This document shows, in pieces, positions 1-8,871 of a stretch of DNA of 45,113 nt (position 1 is its first letter; each line of letters starts with the position of its first letter). This stretch comes from Roseofilum casamattae BLCC-M143 (GTDB lineage Bacteria > Cyanobacteriota > Cyanobacteriia > Cyanobacteriales > Desertifilaceae): the NCBI RefSeq assembly GCF_030068455.1, contig NZ_JAQOSQ010000028.1, positions 1 through 45,113 on the forward strand, given 5' to 3'. The notes under the pieces were generated by a model that was given only the letters and a program-made list of their open reading frames with translations, ran no database searches and was not told the origin of the DNA. The position numbers and the translations under genes were made by a program.

Positions 1-283
1 AAATTTTATGAGCCGTAGACTCACTCACTCCAAACTGGATTCCTAAAATTTGAAACGTTGGGAAATTATGGAGATAGAAAAGAGTTAAGATAATCTGCTC
101 TTCTAACATCAGTTTCGCTTCCCTACCTCCTCCAGCTTTTATCAGTCTAGTTTTTTGTTTCTTTCTTTCCTGATATTTCTCTTTAGCTATCTTGGTTAAT
201 TTTTCCAGTTGCTCGGCATTAATACCTAATACTCTTTGGGTTTCCTGGGGATATTGTCGCAGAAATTCTTCAATATTACTCAT
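1..283 (-). CDS. IS transposase, N-terminal part (cut by window edge)
   Basis: Reading the minus strand from the ATG at 283 gives an open frame of 94 codons that runs off the left edge. The product starts MSNIEEFLRQYPQ, has a Lys/Arg-rich stretch (around residues 36-47), and then a helix-turn-helix-like segment (LMLEEQIILTLFYL ... FGVSESTAHKI). This resembles the N-terminal HTH region of DDE transposases of the IS5-like type (HTH_Tnp_4 family), which precedes the DDE catalytic domain. The catalytic domain would lie outside the window, so integrity cannot be judged. The gene points away from the truncated nnr gene on its right, and the junction between the two is the IS end. Family assignment rests on recognition of the HTH segment only; the IS group is not certain. 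Confidence 0.65.
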   Translation of the reverse strand, partial: MSNIEEFLRQYPQETQRVLGINAEQLEKLTKIAKEKYQERKKQKTRLIKAGGGREAKLMLEEQIILTLFYLHNFPTFQILGIQFGVSESTAHKI

Positions 284-350
284 GATTTGTTTTTGGCAAA
301 TCTTAATTATAACATACTTTTTCTTTCTGGATATTATTTTTAGGAGATGT
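1..350 (-). mobile_element. Right end of an insertion sequence
   Basis: The transposase start at 283 is followed by about 65 bp of AT-rich non-coding DNA (roughly 284-350). Homology to the NAD(P)H-hydrate dehydratase begins at about 351 without the gene's upstream half. The exact terminal inverted repeat and target duplication cannot be set because only one end is visible. The boundary is probably between 330 and 356. Confidence 0.55.
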
Positions 351-1142
351 CTATTAGTCGCGCAACTGCCGGAAGCTCTAGTTATTGGATGTCCGGAAAC
401 TGAAGAGGGCGCGATCGCAAAACTTCCCGATTCGATTACCCTACAATCTTATCAGGCGATCGCCTGCGGTCCGGGATTAACGCGATCGACCTTATCAATT
501 ATCGAACAATTACTCGATAGTCCCGTTCCTTTAGTTCTCGATGCCGACGGATTAAATAACTTAGTCACTTTGGGAATATCTCATCTGCACCAACGAAAAT
601 CTCCCACAATTCTTACTCCTCATGCTGGAGAATTCAAGAGATTATTTCCGCAGATTAAAATAATGCCCGATCGCATTCATGCCGCTCGCCAAGCTGCAAG
701 TGAATCTGGAACAGTGGTTATCTTAAAAGGAGCGAAAACTGCGATCGCCGATCCTGACGGAACCGTATGGGTCAATCCGGAAAGTACTCCAGCCCTGGCT
801 AGAGGCGGCAGCGGTGACGTTCTTGCCGGTTTATTAGGAGGGATACTAGCCCAAGGTTCCGCAACGGTTACAGCCGCAGCCAGCGCAGCTACAGCAGCCG
901 TTTGGTGGCACGGTCAAGCTGGAATCTTAGCCGCTGAAGACCGCAGCGTTTTGGGAGTCGATGCATTTCATTTAACTCAGTATCTGACAAGGAGCGTAAA
1001 CATTCCGCTGCGCTCCATTCGCAATGACTTAACGTCAGTTTTGGATAAGAACGAGGAGAAAGTCCGCTATGAGGTGAGAAACCGGGTTTCTCTCACCAAT
1101 GAGACTTCTAGCGTGAAGTCGAGTAAGAAACCCGGTTTCTGA
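351..1142 (+). pseudogene. nnr: NAD(P)H-hydrate repair enzyme, dehydratase domain only (5' truncated)
   Basis: Intact cyanobacterial Nnr is a bifunctional enzyme: an N-terminal NAD(P)HX epimerase domain (YjeF-N) followed by a C-terminal ADP/ATP-dependent NAD(P)H-hydrate dehydratase of ribokinase-like fold. Only the latter is present. Visible family marks are GPGLTRS, the DADGLN motif, TPHAGEF, KGAKTAI and the nucleotide-binding motif GGSGDVLAG near 805-830. The sequence becomes homologous abruptly at about 351 (LLVAQLPEALVIG). The frame can be extended back only into the IS, to a TTG at 192, so no native start remains. The C-terminus is also unusual: after the normal ending (DAFHLTQYL) about 40 extra residues are encoded, ending in KKPGF, contributed by interspersed palindromic repeats. 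It is probably non-functional, though a chimeric protein starting inside the IS is possible. Confidence 0.8.
1077..1140. repeat. Pair of AGAAACC/GGTTTCT palindromes
   Basis: Two 15-bp palindromes with 7-bp arms AGAAACC and GGTTTCT lie at 1077-1091 (centre G) and 1126-1140 (centre C). They are mutual reverse complements, so the region can also fold as a larger hairpin. They fall inside the reading frame of the truncated nnr gene and write its last residues, and they sit just before the convergent ycf45 gene, so they may double as a transcript end. Confidence 0.6.
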
Positions 1143-1177
1143 GATCCCCCTACTTTAGAGGATATTACGATCGCGCA

Positions 1178-3031
1178 CTAAGCGGGATAAATCCGCAAAC
1201 GGCGGTTGGGTTCCTCGCCAAAACTATCGGATTTGAGTCGATAATGCTCCACTAACTCGTGTTGCATTTTCCGGACTTTTCCAGAGCGCGGCAACAGTTC
1301 CACCGGTTGCCCTTTCGGAATCACGATTTGCTCCACAGCCAAGCGCGCTTCCTCCAAAGCTTCCAACTCATCTTCCGCACCGCTATGGGAGAACAAGTTC
1401 AGATCGATTTCGCGCTCCAACTGGCTACTGTCCAGTTGCAATAACCGTTGCAAAACGCGAATCATTTGCGGAATGGTATTCGACTTGAGGGTATGGACGG
1501 GGAGATGTCGAGATTTAGCCATCTGGCGCAATTTTCCTTGATTTTTCAAATGCGATCGCAAGGCCAAAACTGCATCGGCTCCATTAATATCCTTGGTCAA
1601 CAGTACGGGTAAGTTGAGCGAGCGAATCACCTGCTCCAGTTGATGGCGACTGATGCCATAAGGATAAATATGTAAGGGCCAGTCTTCTCCATTCGGTCCG
1701 GCGGGACGTTCTGCTCGATCGCCTCTGAGGGACTCTTCCAACAAGCGATCGAAGGTGTCCTCTTCCGAGGAACCTCGAAATACGGTGTTTTTTCCCTCTC
1801 TAGCTACCGGTAACATCCGTCCCTGCGATCGCCAACCTTTGACGCCGACAGCTTTCGACCAACCGCGATCGCCTTCTAGTCCTGGGGATAAAGGAATCGG
1901 AGCATTGGATTTTCCCGAACGTCTCGAATGTAACGAACTCGGTCGTTGCACGTTTAACCCGCTCTCGGTGGCTGGGGAGTCGATCTCCACTTCCCCCGCC
2001 TCATTGAGAGTCCGGACTTGCGGTAGAGGTTCTCGGCCGCGCAAGAGAGCATCAACCGTGCGATCGAGGTCTTCATGCACGATCCAGCGCTGGCGTTCTT
2101 GCATTTCAATCGCAATCTCGAAGGTCGCCGGAGCTTTGCGCTCGAGGACGGTTTTCTGCGACCCCCGACGGCGCGCTTCGTCATCCCCAAGGGTGACTGC
2201 TTGAATGCCGCCAACCAGATCGGAGAGGGTGGGGTTTTTGATCAAGTTTTCGATTTGATTGCCGTGAGCCGTTCCCACCAGCATGACGCCTCGTTCGGCG
2301 ATCGTCCGCGCGGCTAGGGCTTCGAGTTCCGTACCGATCTCGTCAATTACGATAACTTCCGGCATGTGGTTTTCCACTGCTTCAATCATCACCTGATGTT
2401 GCAATTCCGGACGAGCCACTTGCATCCGCCGGGCGCGACCGATGGCCGGATGGGGAATATCGCCATCTCCAGCAATCTCATTCGAGGTATCGATAATCAC
2501 CACGCGCTTTTCCAGTTCGTCGGCTAAGACTCGAGCAATCTCGCGCAATGCCGTGGTTTTCCCGACTCCAGGACGGCCGAGCATCAGAATCGACTGTCCG
2601 CGCTCGACCAAGTCGCGAATCATGCCAATAGTACCGAACACTGCCCGTCCCACGCGCACGGTGAGACCGATGATGTCGCCCTTGCGGTTGCGAATAGCGC
2701 TAATCCGATGCAAAGTTTGCTCGATTCCCGCTCGGTTATCGCCGCCAAAATGACCGATGCGATCGATACAGTGTTGGATATCGTCCCGGCGAATAACGGT
2801 ATCGGTAATATACTGGGCTTGGTTGGGAAACCGAGCTTCTGGTAAGCGACCGACATCTAAGACCACTTCAATCAGTTCGGAGCAGTTAGGATGGTCTTTT
2901 AGGACTTTCCTTATCGTTTCGGGGAGAATCTCCAGCAGTTGTTTGAGGTTATCAGCCCCATCCATCGACCGGGGTTGACTGGCTCCCGATGGTTCTACTT
3001 GAGGTATTTGGGGTAGCTCAAAAGCGTTCAT
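1178..3031 (-). CDS. ycf45: Ycf45-like AAA ATPase with R3H domain
   Basis: 617 aa protein of the Ycf45 family, found in cyanobacteria and some algal plastids and related in its ATPase part to SpoIIIAA-type proteins. The Walker A motif GRPGVGKTT is at residues 152-160 and Walker B (EVIVIDE) at 225-231. The remainder of the ATPase core continues to about residue 330. A low-complexity charged linker follows (about 345-430), and the C-terminus carries an R3H single-stranded nucleic-acid-binding motif (R..KMQHELVEHY, about residues 583-600). The biochemical role is not established; ATP-dependent binding of RNA or ssDNA is inferred from the domains. The ATG at 3031 starts 4 bp after the ldpA stop, so the two are very probably one transcript. 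It converges with the truncated nnr gene 35 bp away. Confidence 0.88.
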   Translation of the reverse strand: MNAFELPQIPQVEPSGASQPRSMDGADNLKQLLEILPETIRKVLKDHPNCSELIEVVLDVGRLPEARFPNQAQYITDTVIRRDDIQHCIDRIGHFGGDNRAGIEQTLHRISAIRNRKGDIIGLTVRVGRAVFGTIGMIRDLVERGQSILMLGRPGVGKTTALREIARVLADELEKRVVIIDTSNEIAGDGDIPHPAIGRARRMQVARPELQHQVMIEAVENHMPEVIVIDEIGTELEALAARTIAERGVMLVGTAHGNQIENLIKNPTLSDLVGGIQAVTLGDDEARRRGSQKTVLERKAPATFEIAIEMQERQRWIVHEDLDRTVDALLRGREPLPQVRTLNEAGEVEIDSPATESGLNVQRPSSLHSRRSGKSNAPIPLSPGLEGDRGWSKAVGVKGWRSQGRMLPVAREGKNTVFRGSSEEDTFDRLLEESLRGDRAERPAGPNGEDWPLHIYPYGISRHQLEQVIRSLNLPVLLTKDINGADAVLALRSHLKNQGKLRQMAKSRHLPVHTLKSNTIPQMIRVLQRLLQLDSSQLEREIDLNLFSHSGAEDELEALEEARLAVEQIVIPKGQPVELLPRSGKVRKMQHELVEHYRLKSDSFGEEPNRRLRIYPA

Positions 3032-3035
3032 AAAA

Positions 3036-4190
3036 TTAGGATTTAATTAACGAATCTGATGGCACTCGCTTCAGTTGAGTAACTAGGGTGCGAGCGAGCC
3101 GGACAGCTTCCCAGAGCAGATCTGGGTGAGAGTCTAAACGGGCAGGCGACTGCCGGTGGGATGAGTTGGGTGGAAGTAGGGCAAGCTGTTCCAGGGTTTC
3201 TAGAACGGGGGATAGTAAGACGCGAGCATAACTACCATAAGCAACGCCTACAACGGGGGGTTTTGGATTGGAGAGCAATCCAAGCTTGTTTTCCTCTGGT
3301 TTTCCCAAAAGTCCGAGGTGTCTGAGTTTGGGAACGGTACGGTCATTGGTACCTCCAGCTAATTGAATGACTCCGGGTAAACCGCTGGCTCGAACTTTTT
3401 GAGCCAGACGAATGGCTTTGTGGGTCGTCCCTGCTCCGATATCGCCACTCATGGGACGACCGTCGAGCTGCCAGAGCAGTTGGCAGGGTAGGGGCTGGAT
3501 CAGTTCCCAGAGGGATTTTAAGTAGTCGATGAGGCGATCGCCATCGGGGCAGCTAATAGCAATTAGTTGCAGCGAGGACGCGTAAGGACGAATGACTTGC
3601 CAAAGGTGTTTGAATTCTGTATAGTGAGACACCTGGGTATGAATTTCAATGGCTTGGATGCCGATAGCGGTTAATTGGGGTAAGAGAGTTTCGGCTCTGG
3701 AGAGATGGGAGTGGGTTTGAATCCGATCGTGGGGACAGATTGGAACGCAGCGCCCGCAACCATAGCAGCGTCGGTCGATAATTCCTTCGCTGCCTTCTGG
3801 GTGGCTGGGAATGGCAAGGGCCGGGCAGATTGACTGACAGGGACGAGGGCATTCTGGCGGGCACTGGGTTGGATCGAACTGAGCTTTGCGGAAGTGCGGA
3901 TCTTCTCCATCGTTGAGGCTGACCATGAGTAGAGGGTCGCTCCAAGGACTGGGGGGCCCGAGTTGTTTGTCCCAAGCGCGCGATCGCAACGATCGGGCGG
4001 CGACGATCGCGCCTCGAGCTACGGCTGCAATAGCTGGATCGGCTGCAATGTCAATACAGTCGGCTCCTGCTAGGGTATAGGCTAAAGTTAGGTTGGCGAT
4101 CGCGGGGGCGTGTTGATAACTTGCCCCGCAAATTAACTTGAACCAGCAACCGTCTCCGATTGATTTTAGGGCAGGGTAGAATTGAGTCAC
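3036..4190 (-). CDS. ldpA: Light-dependent period protein LdpA (Fe-S)
   Basis: LdpA is a cyanobacterial iron-sulfur protein that conveys redox/light information to the circadian clock. In Synechococcus elongatus it affects period length and associates with CikA and KaiA. Signature segments are WFKLICGASYQH near the N-terminus, LAGADCIDIAADP, and VSLNDGEDPHFRKAQFD. Two dense cysteine groups suit two [4Fe-4S] clusters: C..EC.R.C..ICP and CYGCGRC..ICP. The open frame reaches back to a TTG at 4250, but family members begin shortly before the WFKLICG segment, so the GTG at 4190 is preferred. Neither start has a good Shine-Dalgarno. Upstream of ycf45 with a 4 bp gap. Its presence 14 kb from kaiABC is noteworthy. 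Confidence 0.88.
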   Translation of the reverse strand: MTQFYPALKSIGDGCWFKLICGASYQHAPAIANLTLAYTLAGADCIDIAADPAIAAVARGAIVAARSLRSRAWDKQLGPPSPWSDPLLMVSLNDGEDPHFRKAQFDPTQCPPECPRPCQSICPALAIPSHPEGSEGIIDRRCYGCGRCVPICPHDRIQTHSHLSRAETLLPQLTAIGIQAIEIHTQVSHYTEFKHLWQVIRPYASSLQLIAISCPDGDRLIDYLKSLWELIQPLPCQLLWQLDGRPMSGDIGAGTTHKAIRLAQKVRASGLPGVIQLAGGTNDRTVPKLRHLGLLGKPEENKLGLLSNPKPPVVGVAYGSYARVLLSPVLETLEQLALLPPNSSHRQSPARLDSHPDLLWEAVRLARTLVTQLKRVPSDSLIKS

Positions 4191-4807
4191 CCTTTTAAAA
4201 TAAGGCCTTGTGGTCAAAATGGGGAGAAGTTGGGAATGAGGTCGGAACAAGAGGGTCTGGAGGCGTTGGCGTTAAGGGCTAGAGAATGCTGGGATGCTTG
4301 CCGATCGCTGCACTGGTATGAGCCGAAATACGGGCGAATGGCTGCAGGTATTTAACTGTAGTATTTATGTACTATACCATGATTGTGCAGTAATACAAGC
4401 CCTCCCATTGAAAGTTATCTCAAGTGTGTTGGATCGATTAAACCAACCAGATAGGTCGATCGAAGGTTTCTGCGGCAGTACATGCGATCTCTTCTGTAGT
4501 GTCAAGGAGACTTTCCATGGGCATCTCATTGGAAAATACTATGCATTCGCGTACTCCAAGTAGGGATCGCTATTGATTATACTGCCTATATAATAAAGTC
4601 ATGGCAGAACTTATTAGTAAAACCAATGCTCGAGCCAATGTCGATCGTCAAGAATGCGGTCCCTAGAAAAATTTGTGCAGCAGGGCGATCGGCTTAAGTT
4701 TAATCGGAAGTCCTTGTTTTTGTCCATTCTCTCATCGCTAATCTCTATCCATCTGCGATCGCTAAACCCAACATAATCACGATCCTAATAATGATATATT
4801 TTACACC
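4191..4807. other. Intergenic region without a supported gene
   Basis: About 620 bp separate the divergent ldpA and the hybrid kinase at 4808. An 89-codon frame (4294-4563) has no recognisable domain, no ribosome site and no repeats, and is treated as chance. The segment is relatively AT-rich near 4560-4610 and 4785-4805, as expected for promoters on both sides, but I could not pick out a convincing -35/-10 pair. No tRNA or hairpin terminator was seen. Confidence 0.5.
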
Positions 4808-7723
4808 ATGTCTGCCTCCCTCAACTCTCGCCAAGCTCAAATCCTCATCATTGATGATTCTCTTAATAATCTTCACGTCCTTTGTGCAACTTTAAAACAA
4901 GCGGGATATAAAACCCGTGGAGTGAAAAATAGTAAGATGGCACTGATTAGCATTCAAGCAGCTCTGCCCGATTTAATCTTACTTGATATTAAAATGCCGG
5001 GCATCGATGGTTATGAAGTCTGCCGTCGTTTAAAAGCAAATCCAGATATTTGTAATATTCCTGTTATTTTTATCAGCGCGTTAGACCAACCAATCGATCT
5101 GGTCAAAGCATTTGAGGTAGGTGGGTGCGATTATATCACGAAACCTTTTCAGATTGAAGAAGTCTTGGTCAGAGTCAAACACCAACTGACGATTCGCGAT
5201 CTAGAGAAACAGCTAACCGATCGCAATCACCAGTTACAGCATGAAATTGAACAACAACAAATTGCTCAAAAAGCATTACAAGAATCTAATAAAAAATTCA
5301 CCAAAGTTTTTTTGCTAAGCCCGAATGCAATGGCAATTACCGAATATCCAAAATGCACATTCCTTGAGGTAAATCAAGCTTTTTTGGAAATGACAGGATA
5401 TGCAAATTCTGAGGTTTTAGGTAAAGATCCATACTCTCTTAACTTATTTGTTAATCTATCCCAAGCTCAGGCAATTTCGGACTTGCTCAAAACTCATAAA
5501 AAAGTACAAAATCGCGATATAATCATTCAAACTAAAACAGCAGAAGAACGAGTCATTTTGCTGTCAGCAGAACTAATTTATTTGCAAGATAAATTATATT
5601 CACTTTGCGTATTTAATGACATTACAGAACGCCAAAAAATTGAACGAGAGAGGAATGCTATTTTAAACGAACTACAAGAACGAGTTCAACTTGAAAAAGT
5701 TACTCGACAGGTTGTAGAGAGAATGCGTCGTACTCTCGATCTCGAACAAATTTTTCGTAGTATTACTGAAGATATTCGGCAAACTCTAAGATGCGATCGC
5801 GTTGGGATTTTCCGTTTCAAGGAAGATTGGAGCGGAGAATTTGTTGCCGAATCTGTCGGGAAAGGTTGGCTCTCAATCTTAAATTGTGATGAGACAATCA
5901 AACAGCCTCTCGAGAGCGATCGCTGCTATATCAATCTCTATACCCAAGAACAGCAAACCCTCCTGGACACCTATTTGCAAGAAACCCAAGGAGGACGCTA
6001 CCACAATAGTACCCCTTATATGTGTGTTAGCAATATCGAACAGTCCGGGTTCGATCCTTGCTATGTCGATCTGCTCCGTCAGTTTCAAGCAAAAGCCTAT
6101 CTTACCGTTCCCCTCTTTACCGATCGGCAGCTTTGGGGACTGTTAGCTTGTTATCAAAATGATGGCCCTCGCCTATGGAAAGACACAGAAATTAATTTTC
6201 TCGTCGAAATTGGCGAACAACTTGGAGTTGCTCTCAACCAAGCTCAATTACTCGAAAAAGCCAGACAGCAATCGGAAGAACTCAATCGTACCATTCACCT
6301 GGCTGAAGCGGCCAACCAAACCAAAAGTGACTTTCTCGCAAAAATGACCCACGAGTTGCGAACCCCTCTCAATGCAATTCTCGGCTTCACCCAAATTTTG
6401 CAACAAGATGTAACTTTGGCTAATAGCACCCAAGAACACTTGAGTATTATTCATAATAGCGGCGAGCATCTGCTCGGACTAATTAATGATGTTTTAGAAA
6501 TGGCCAAACTAGAATCAGGCAGTACTCGACTGAATAATAACCCGTTCGATCTCCATAAGTTTTTAAACGACCTCGGGATGACTATTCGATTGCAAGCGAT
6601 CGCCAAAGGACTGTGCTTTCAAATCAATATCGATAGCCAAGTGCCTCAGTGGATTGAAGCCGATGAGATTAAACTGCGTCAAGTGCTCCTTAACTTACTC
6701 GATAATAGCCTTAAATTTACTGAATCAGGAACGATTTACCTGCGCGTTTCTTATCCTTCATCATTGCGGTTTGAGGTCGAAGATACTGGCTCGGGAATTT
6801 CCACAGAAACTCTCTCCACACTCTTCAGTCCTTTTTCCAATGCACCATCTCAAGAGGGGACGGGTTTAGGATTAGCGTTGAGCCAACGATTTATTAACTT
6901 AATGGGAGGACAGATCCAAGTACAAACAGAAGTTGGGGAGGGATCGTGTTTTACATTTGAACTACCTATAGAATCGATAAACTCTCAGATTCAAAGCACC
7001 AGCGAACATCAACATCCGAGCTATCGTATATTAGCAATTGGAGAACATGGGGCCGAGCATAACTACATCGTTCATCTACTGCAATTGATGGGATTTGAAG
7101 TCCGTGAAGCTACAGGAGAAGAGGAGGTGATGGCATTATGGGAGAGCTGGTTTCCTCATTTGATGCTAATCGATATCAGCATATCGACAATGGATAGCTG
7201 GGCGATCGCCCAACAAATTCGCGCCACTCCTCAAGGTCGCCATGCAGTTATTATTGCCACGATCCCTGAATCTTTTGATGCATTTATCAATCTCATGGAA
7301 TGGGACGATTGGATCGACTATCCCATTAATGAAGCAATTTTTATCGAAAAAATAGCCCGTTGTTTACAAATTCCCTACTCCAGCGATCGCAAAAGTGATG
7401 GATCGCATTATTCTAAAGCCACCAATGGTTATCTTTCTCCATCATCCTCGACTTCACTATCAGCTCTCGATCCCTATTGGAGACTGCGAAGAACTACCGA
7501 TCTCGAGCAATTAAAAGACCATTTAAATCAAATGCCGTTAGATTGGACCAAACAACTCTATCAAGCAGCATGTCGGGGATCGGATTTAACCATTCTTCAA
7601 TTGATTGCATCTATTCCCGAGCAATTCCAGAATCTATCCGATCGATTAGCAGGCTGGGCTAATGACTTCCAGTTCGAGCAAATTATATCTCTGATCGAAC
7701 CGATTGAAATATCTCAGGACTAA
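4808..7723 (+). CDS. Hybrid histidine kinase REC-PAS-GAF-HisKA-HATPase-pseudoreceiver
   Basis: 971 aa cytosolic signalling protein without membrane segments. Domain order: an intact receiver (acidic pair D16/D17, phospho-acceptor D60, K112), a coiled coil (about 130-160), a PAS domain (about 162-275), and a GAF domain (about 295-485) of cyanobacteriochrome type with C418 in a DPCY motif. These are followed by HisKA with H515 (THELRTPLNA), HATPase_c with N, G1 (DTGSG) and G2 (GTGLGL) boxes, then a degenerate receiver (about 740-860) and a helical tail. The terminal receiver keeps an Asp (LIDIS) but lacks the acidic pair and the conserved Lys. GAF-kinase-pseudoreceiver is the order of the clock input kinase CikA, but the N-terminal REC-PAS and the tail are extra, so orthology is not claimed. 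The stop is 2 bp before the next kinase gene, indicating co-transcription and probably translational coupling. Confidence 0.9.
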   Translation: MSASLNSRQAQILIIDDSLNNLHVLCATLKQAGYKTRGVKNSKMALISIQAALPDLILLDIKMPGIDGYEVCRRLKANPDICNIPVIFISALDQPIDLVKAFEVGGCDYITKPFQIEEVLVRVKHQLTIRDLEKQLTDRNHQLQHEIEQQQIAQKALQESNKKFTKVFLLSPNAMAITEYPKCTFLEVNQAFLEMTGYANSEVLGKDPYSLNLFVNLSQAQAISDLLKTHKKVQNRDIIIQTKTAEERVILLSAELIYLQDKLYSLCVFNDITERQKIERERNAILNELQERVQLEKVTRQVVERMRRTLDLEQIFRSITEDIRQTLRCDRVGIFRFKEDWSGEFVAESVGKGWLSILNCDETIKQPLESDRCYINLYTQEQQTLLDTYLQETQGGRYHNSTPYMCVSNIEQSGFDPCYVDLLRQFQAKAYLTVPLFTDRQLWGLLACYQNDGPRLWKDTEINFLVEIGEQLGVALNQAQLLEKARQQSEELNRTIHLAEAANQTKSDFLAKMTHELRTPLNAILGFTQILQQDVTLANSTQEHLSIIHNSGEHLLGLINDVLEMAKLESGSTRLNNNPFDLHKFLNDLGMTIRLQAIAKGLCFQINIDSQVPQWIEADEIKLRQVLLNLLDNSLKFTESGTIYLRVSYPSSLRFEVEDTGSGISTETLSTLFSPFSNAPSQEGTGLGLALSQRFINLMGGQIQVQTEVGEGSCFTFELPIESINSQIQSTSEHQHPSYRILAIGEHGAEHNYIVHLLQLMGFEVREATGEEEVMALWESWFPHLMLIDISISTMDSWAIAQQIRATPQGRHAVIIATIPESFDAFINLMEWDDWIDYPINEAIFIEKIARCLQIPYSSDRKSDGSHYSKATNGYLSPSSSTSLSALDPYWRLRRTTDLEQLKDHLNQMPLDWTKQLYQAACRGSDLTILQLIASIPEQFQNLSDRLAGWANDFQFEQIISLIEPIEISQD

Positions 7724-7725
7724 CT

Positions 7726-8871
7726 ATGGAATCTGAATCTAGACAAGAAAGTATTGCCGAAATTTTAGTCATTGATGATAATGTCGTCAATGTCCGCCTG
7801 CTGTCTGATATTTTGACGGGAATGGGATATGATGTTCGTAAATCTCTAAATGGAAAAGTTGCTCTCAATTCCATTCGGATCTCAGTTCCCGATCTAATTT
7901 TACTGGATATTAGAATGCCAGAAATGGATGGTTATGAAGTCTGTAAAATCCTTAAATCAGATCTGAAAACATGCGATATTCCAATTATTTTTATTAGTGC
8001 ATCTGATGACACGTGGGATAAGGTAAAAGCCTTTCAAGTTGGCGGTGCTGATTATATTACGAAACCCTTCAAAAATGCTGAAGTTCTAGCCCGAGTTAAG
8101 AATCACTTAAAAATTCGATCGCTGCAAAAAGAATTAACGGACAAAAATGAAAAACTTATGCAAGTGAATGAAGAGCTAGAACGCTTTACTACAGCAGTGT
8201 CTCACGACCTCCAGCAGCCAATTCAAAGTATTTTAGGATTTGCTCGATTATTAGAATTTAGCTTAAAAGAAGAAATTAAACCAGAAGAATACTCTTATTT
8301 ACAGAGTATTTTAGGAGCTGGAGAACGGATGAAACGCTTGATTCAAGATCTATTAGTTTACGCGAAAATGGGTCAAGAAACGATGATAGTAGAAACAATA
8401 GATTGCCAATACATTGTGGAGCAGGTGCAAGAAAATCTCGCGAGCGCGATCGCGCAAAGAGATGTACAGATTACCTATGCATCTTTGCCCATAGTACGGG
8501 GTAATGAAGTGCAACTGATTCAACTGTTTCAAAACCTATTGAACAATGCCATTAAGTTTACAGCACCTCAAATGCAACCACAAATTCAGATCAAAGCAGT
8601 CATCCGTAAAGAAAAGTGCTTAATTAGCGTCCAAGATAACGGCATTGGTATTCCTCCAGACGAAAAAGAACGAGTGTTCCAAGTTTTTAAGCGATTCCAC
8701 GATAGCAAAGACTATAGCGGTCATGGTATTGGGCTGGCAACCTGCCGCAAAATTGTGGAAAATCATGGCGGTAAAATTTGGTTTAAATCCAAGGTTGATG
8801 AAGGCACTTCTTTTTATTTTACTCTTCCCATTCCAGAGAAGAATGCCAAGAGCTTGGAAGGAACGGAGTAA
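7726..8871 (+). CDS. Response-regulator histidine kinase REC-HisKA-HATPase
   Basis: 381 aa soluble protein. A complete receiver (D17/D18, phospho-acceptor D61, K113) joins through a coiled coil (about 128-155) to HisKA with H160 (SHDLQQPIQS, the phytochrome-type variant of the H box). An intact HATPase_c follows with NLLNNAIKF, DNGIGIP and GHGIGLA boxes. Such REC-first kinases are usually second steps in cyanobacterial phosphorelays: phosphorylation of the receiver controls the kinase. The first 130 residues resemble the N-terminal receiver of the preceding gene closely (LILLDI.MP..DGYEVC, GG.DYITKPF), suggesting paralogous duplication. The ATG follows the upstream stop by 2 bp. Its last 53 bp overlap the 3' end of the opposite-strand kinase gene. 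Confidence 0.9.
   Translation: MESESRQESIAEILVIDDNVVNVRLLSDILTGMGYDVRKSLNGKVALNSIRISVPDLILLDIRMPEMDGYEVCKILKSDLKTCDIPIIFISASDDTWDKVKAFQVGGADYITKPFKNAEVLARVKNHLKIRSLQKELTDKNEKLMQVNEELERFTTAVSHDLQQPIQSILGFARLLEFSLKEEIKPEEYSYLQSILGAGERMKRLIQDLLVYAKMGQETMIVETIDCQYIVEQVQENLASAIAQRDVQITYASLPIVRGNEVQLIQLFQNLLNNAIKFTAPQMQPQIQIKAVIRKEKCLISVQDNGIGIPPDEKERVFQVFKRFHDSKDYSGHGIGLATCRKIVENHGGKIWFKSKVDEGTSFYFTLPIPEKNAKSLEGTE

Noticed and set aside
4294-4563. 89-codon open frame in the ldpA upstream region
   Set aside because: No domain, no ribosome site and no coding-like composition; most likely chance.
6040-6070. GTTCGATCC resembling a tRNA T-arm
   Set aside because: It lies inside the GAF-coding region and no acceptor or anticodon stem can be formed around it.
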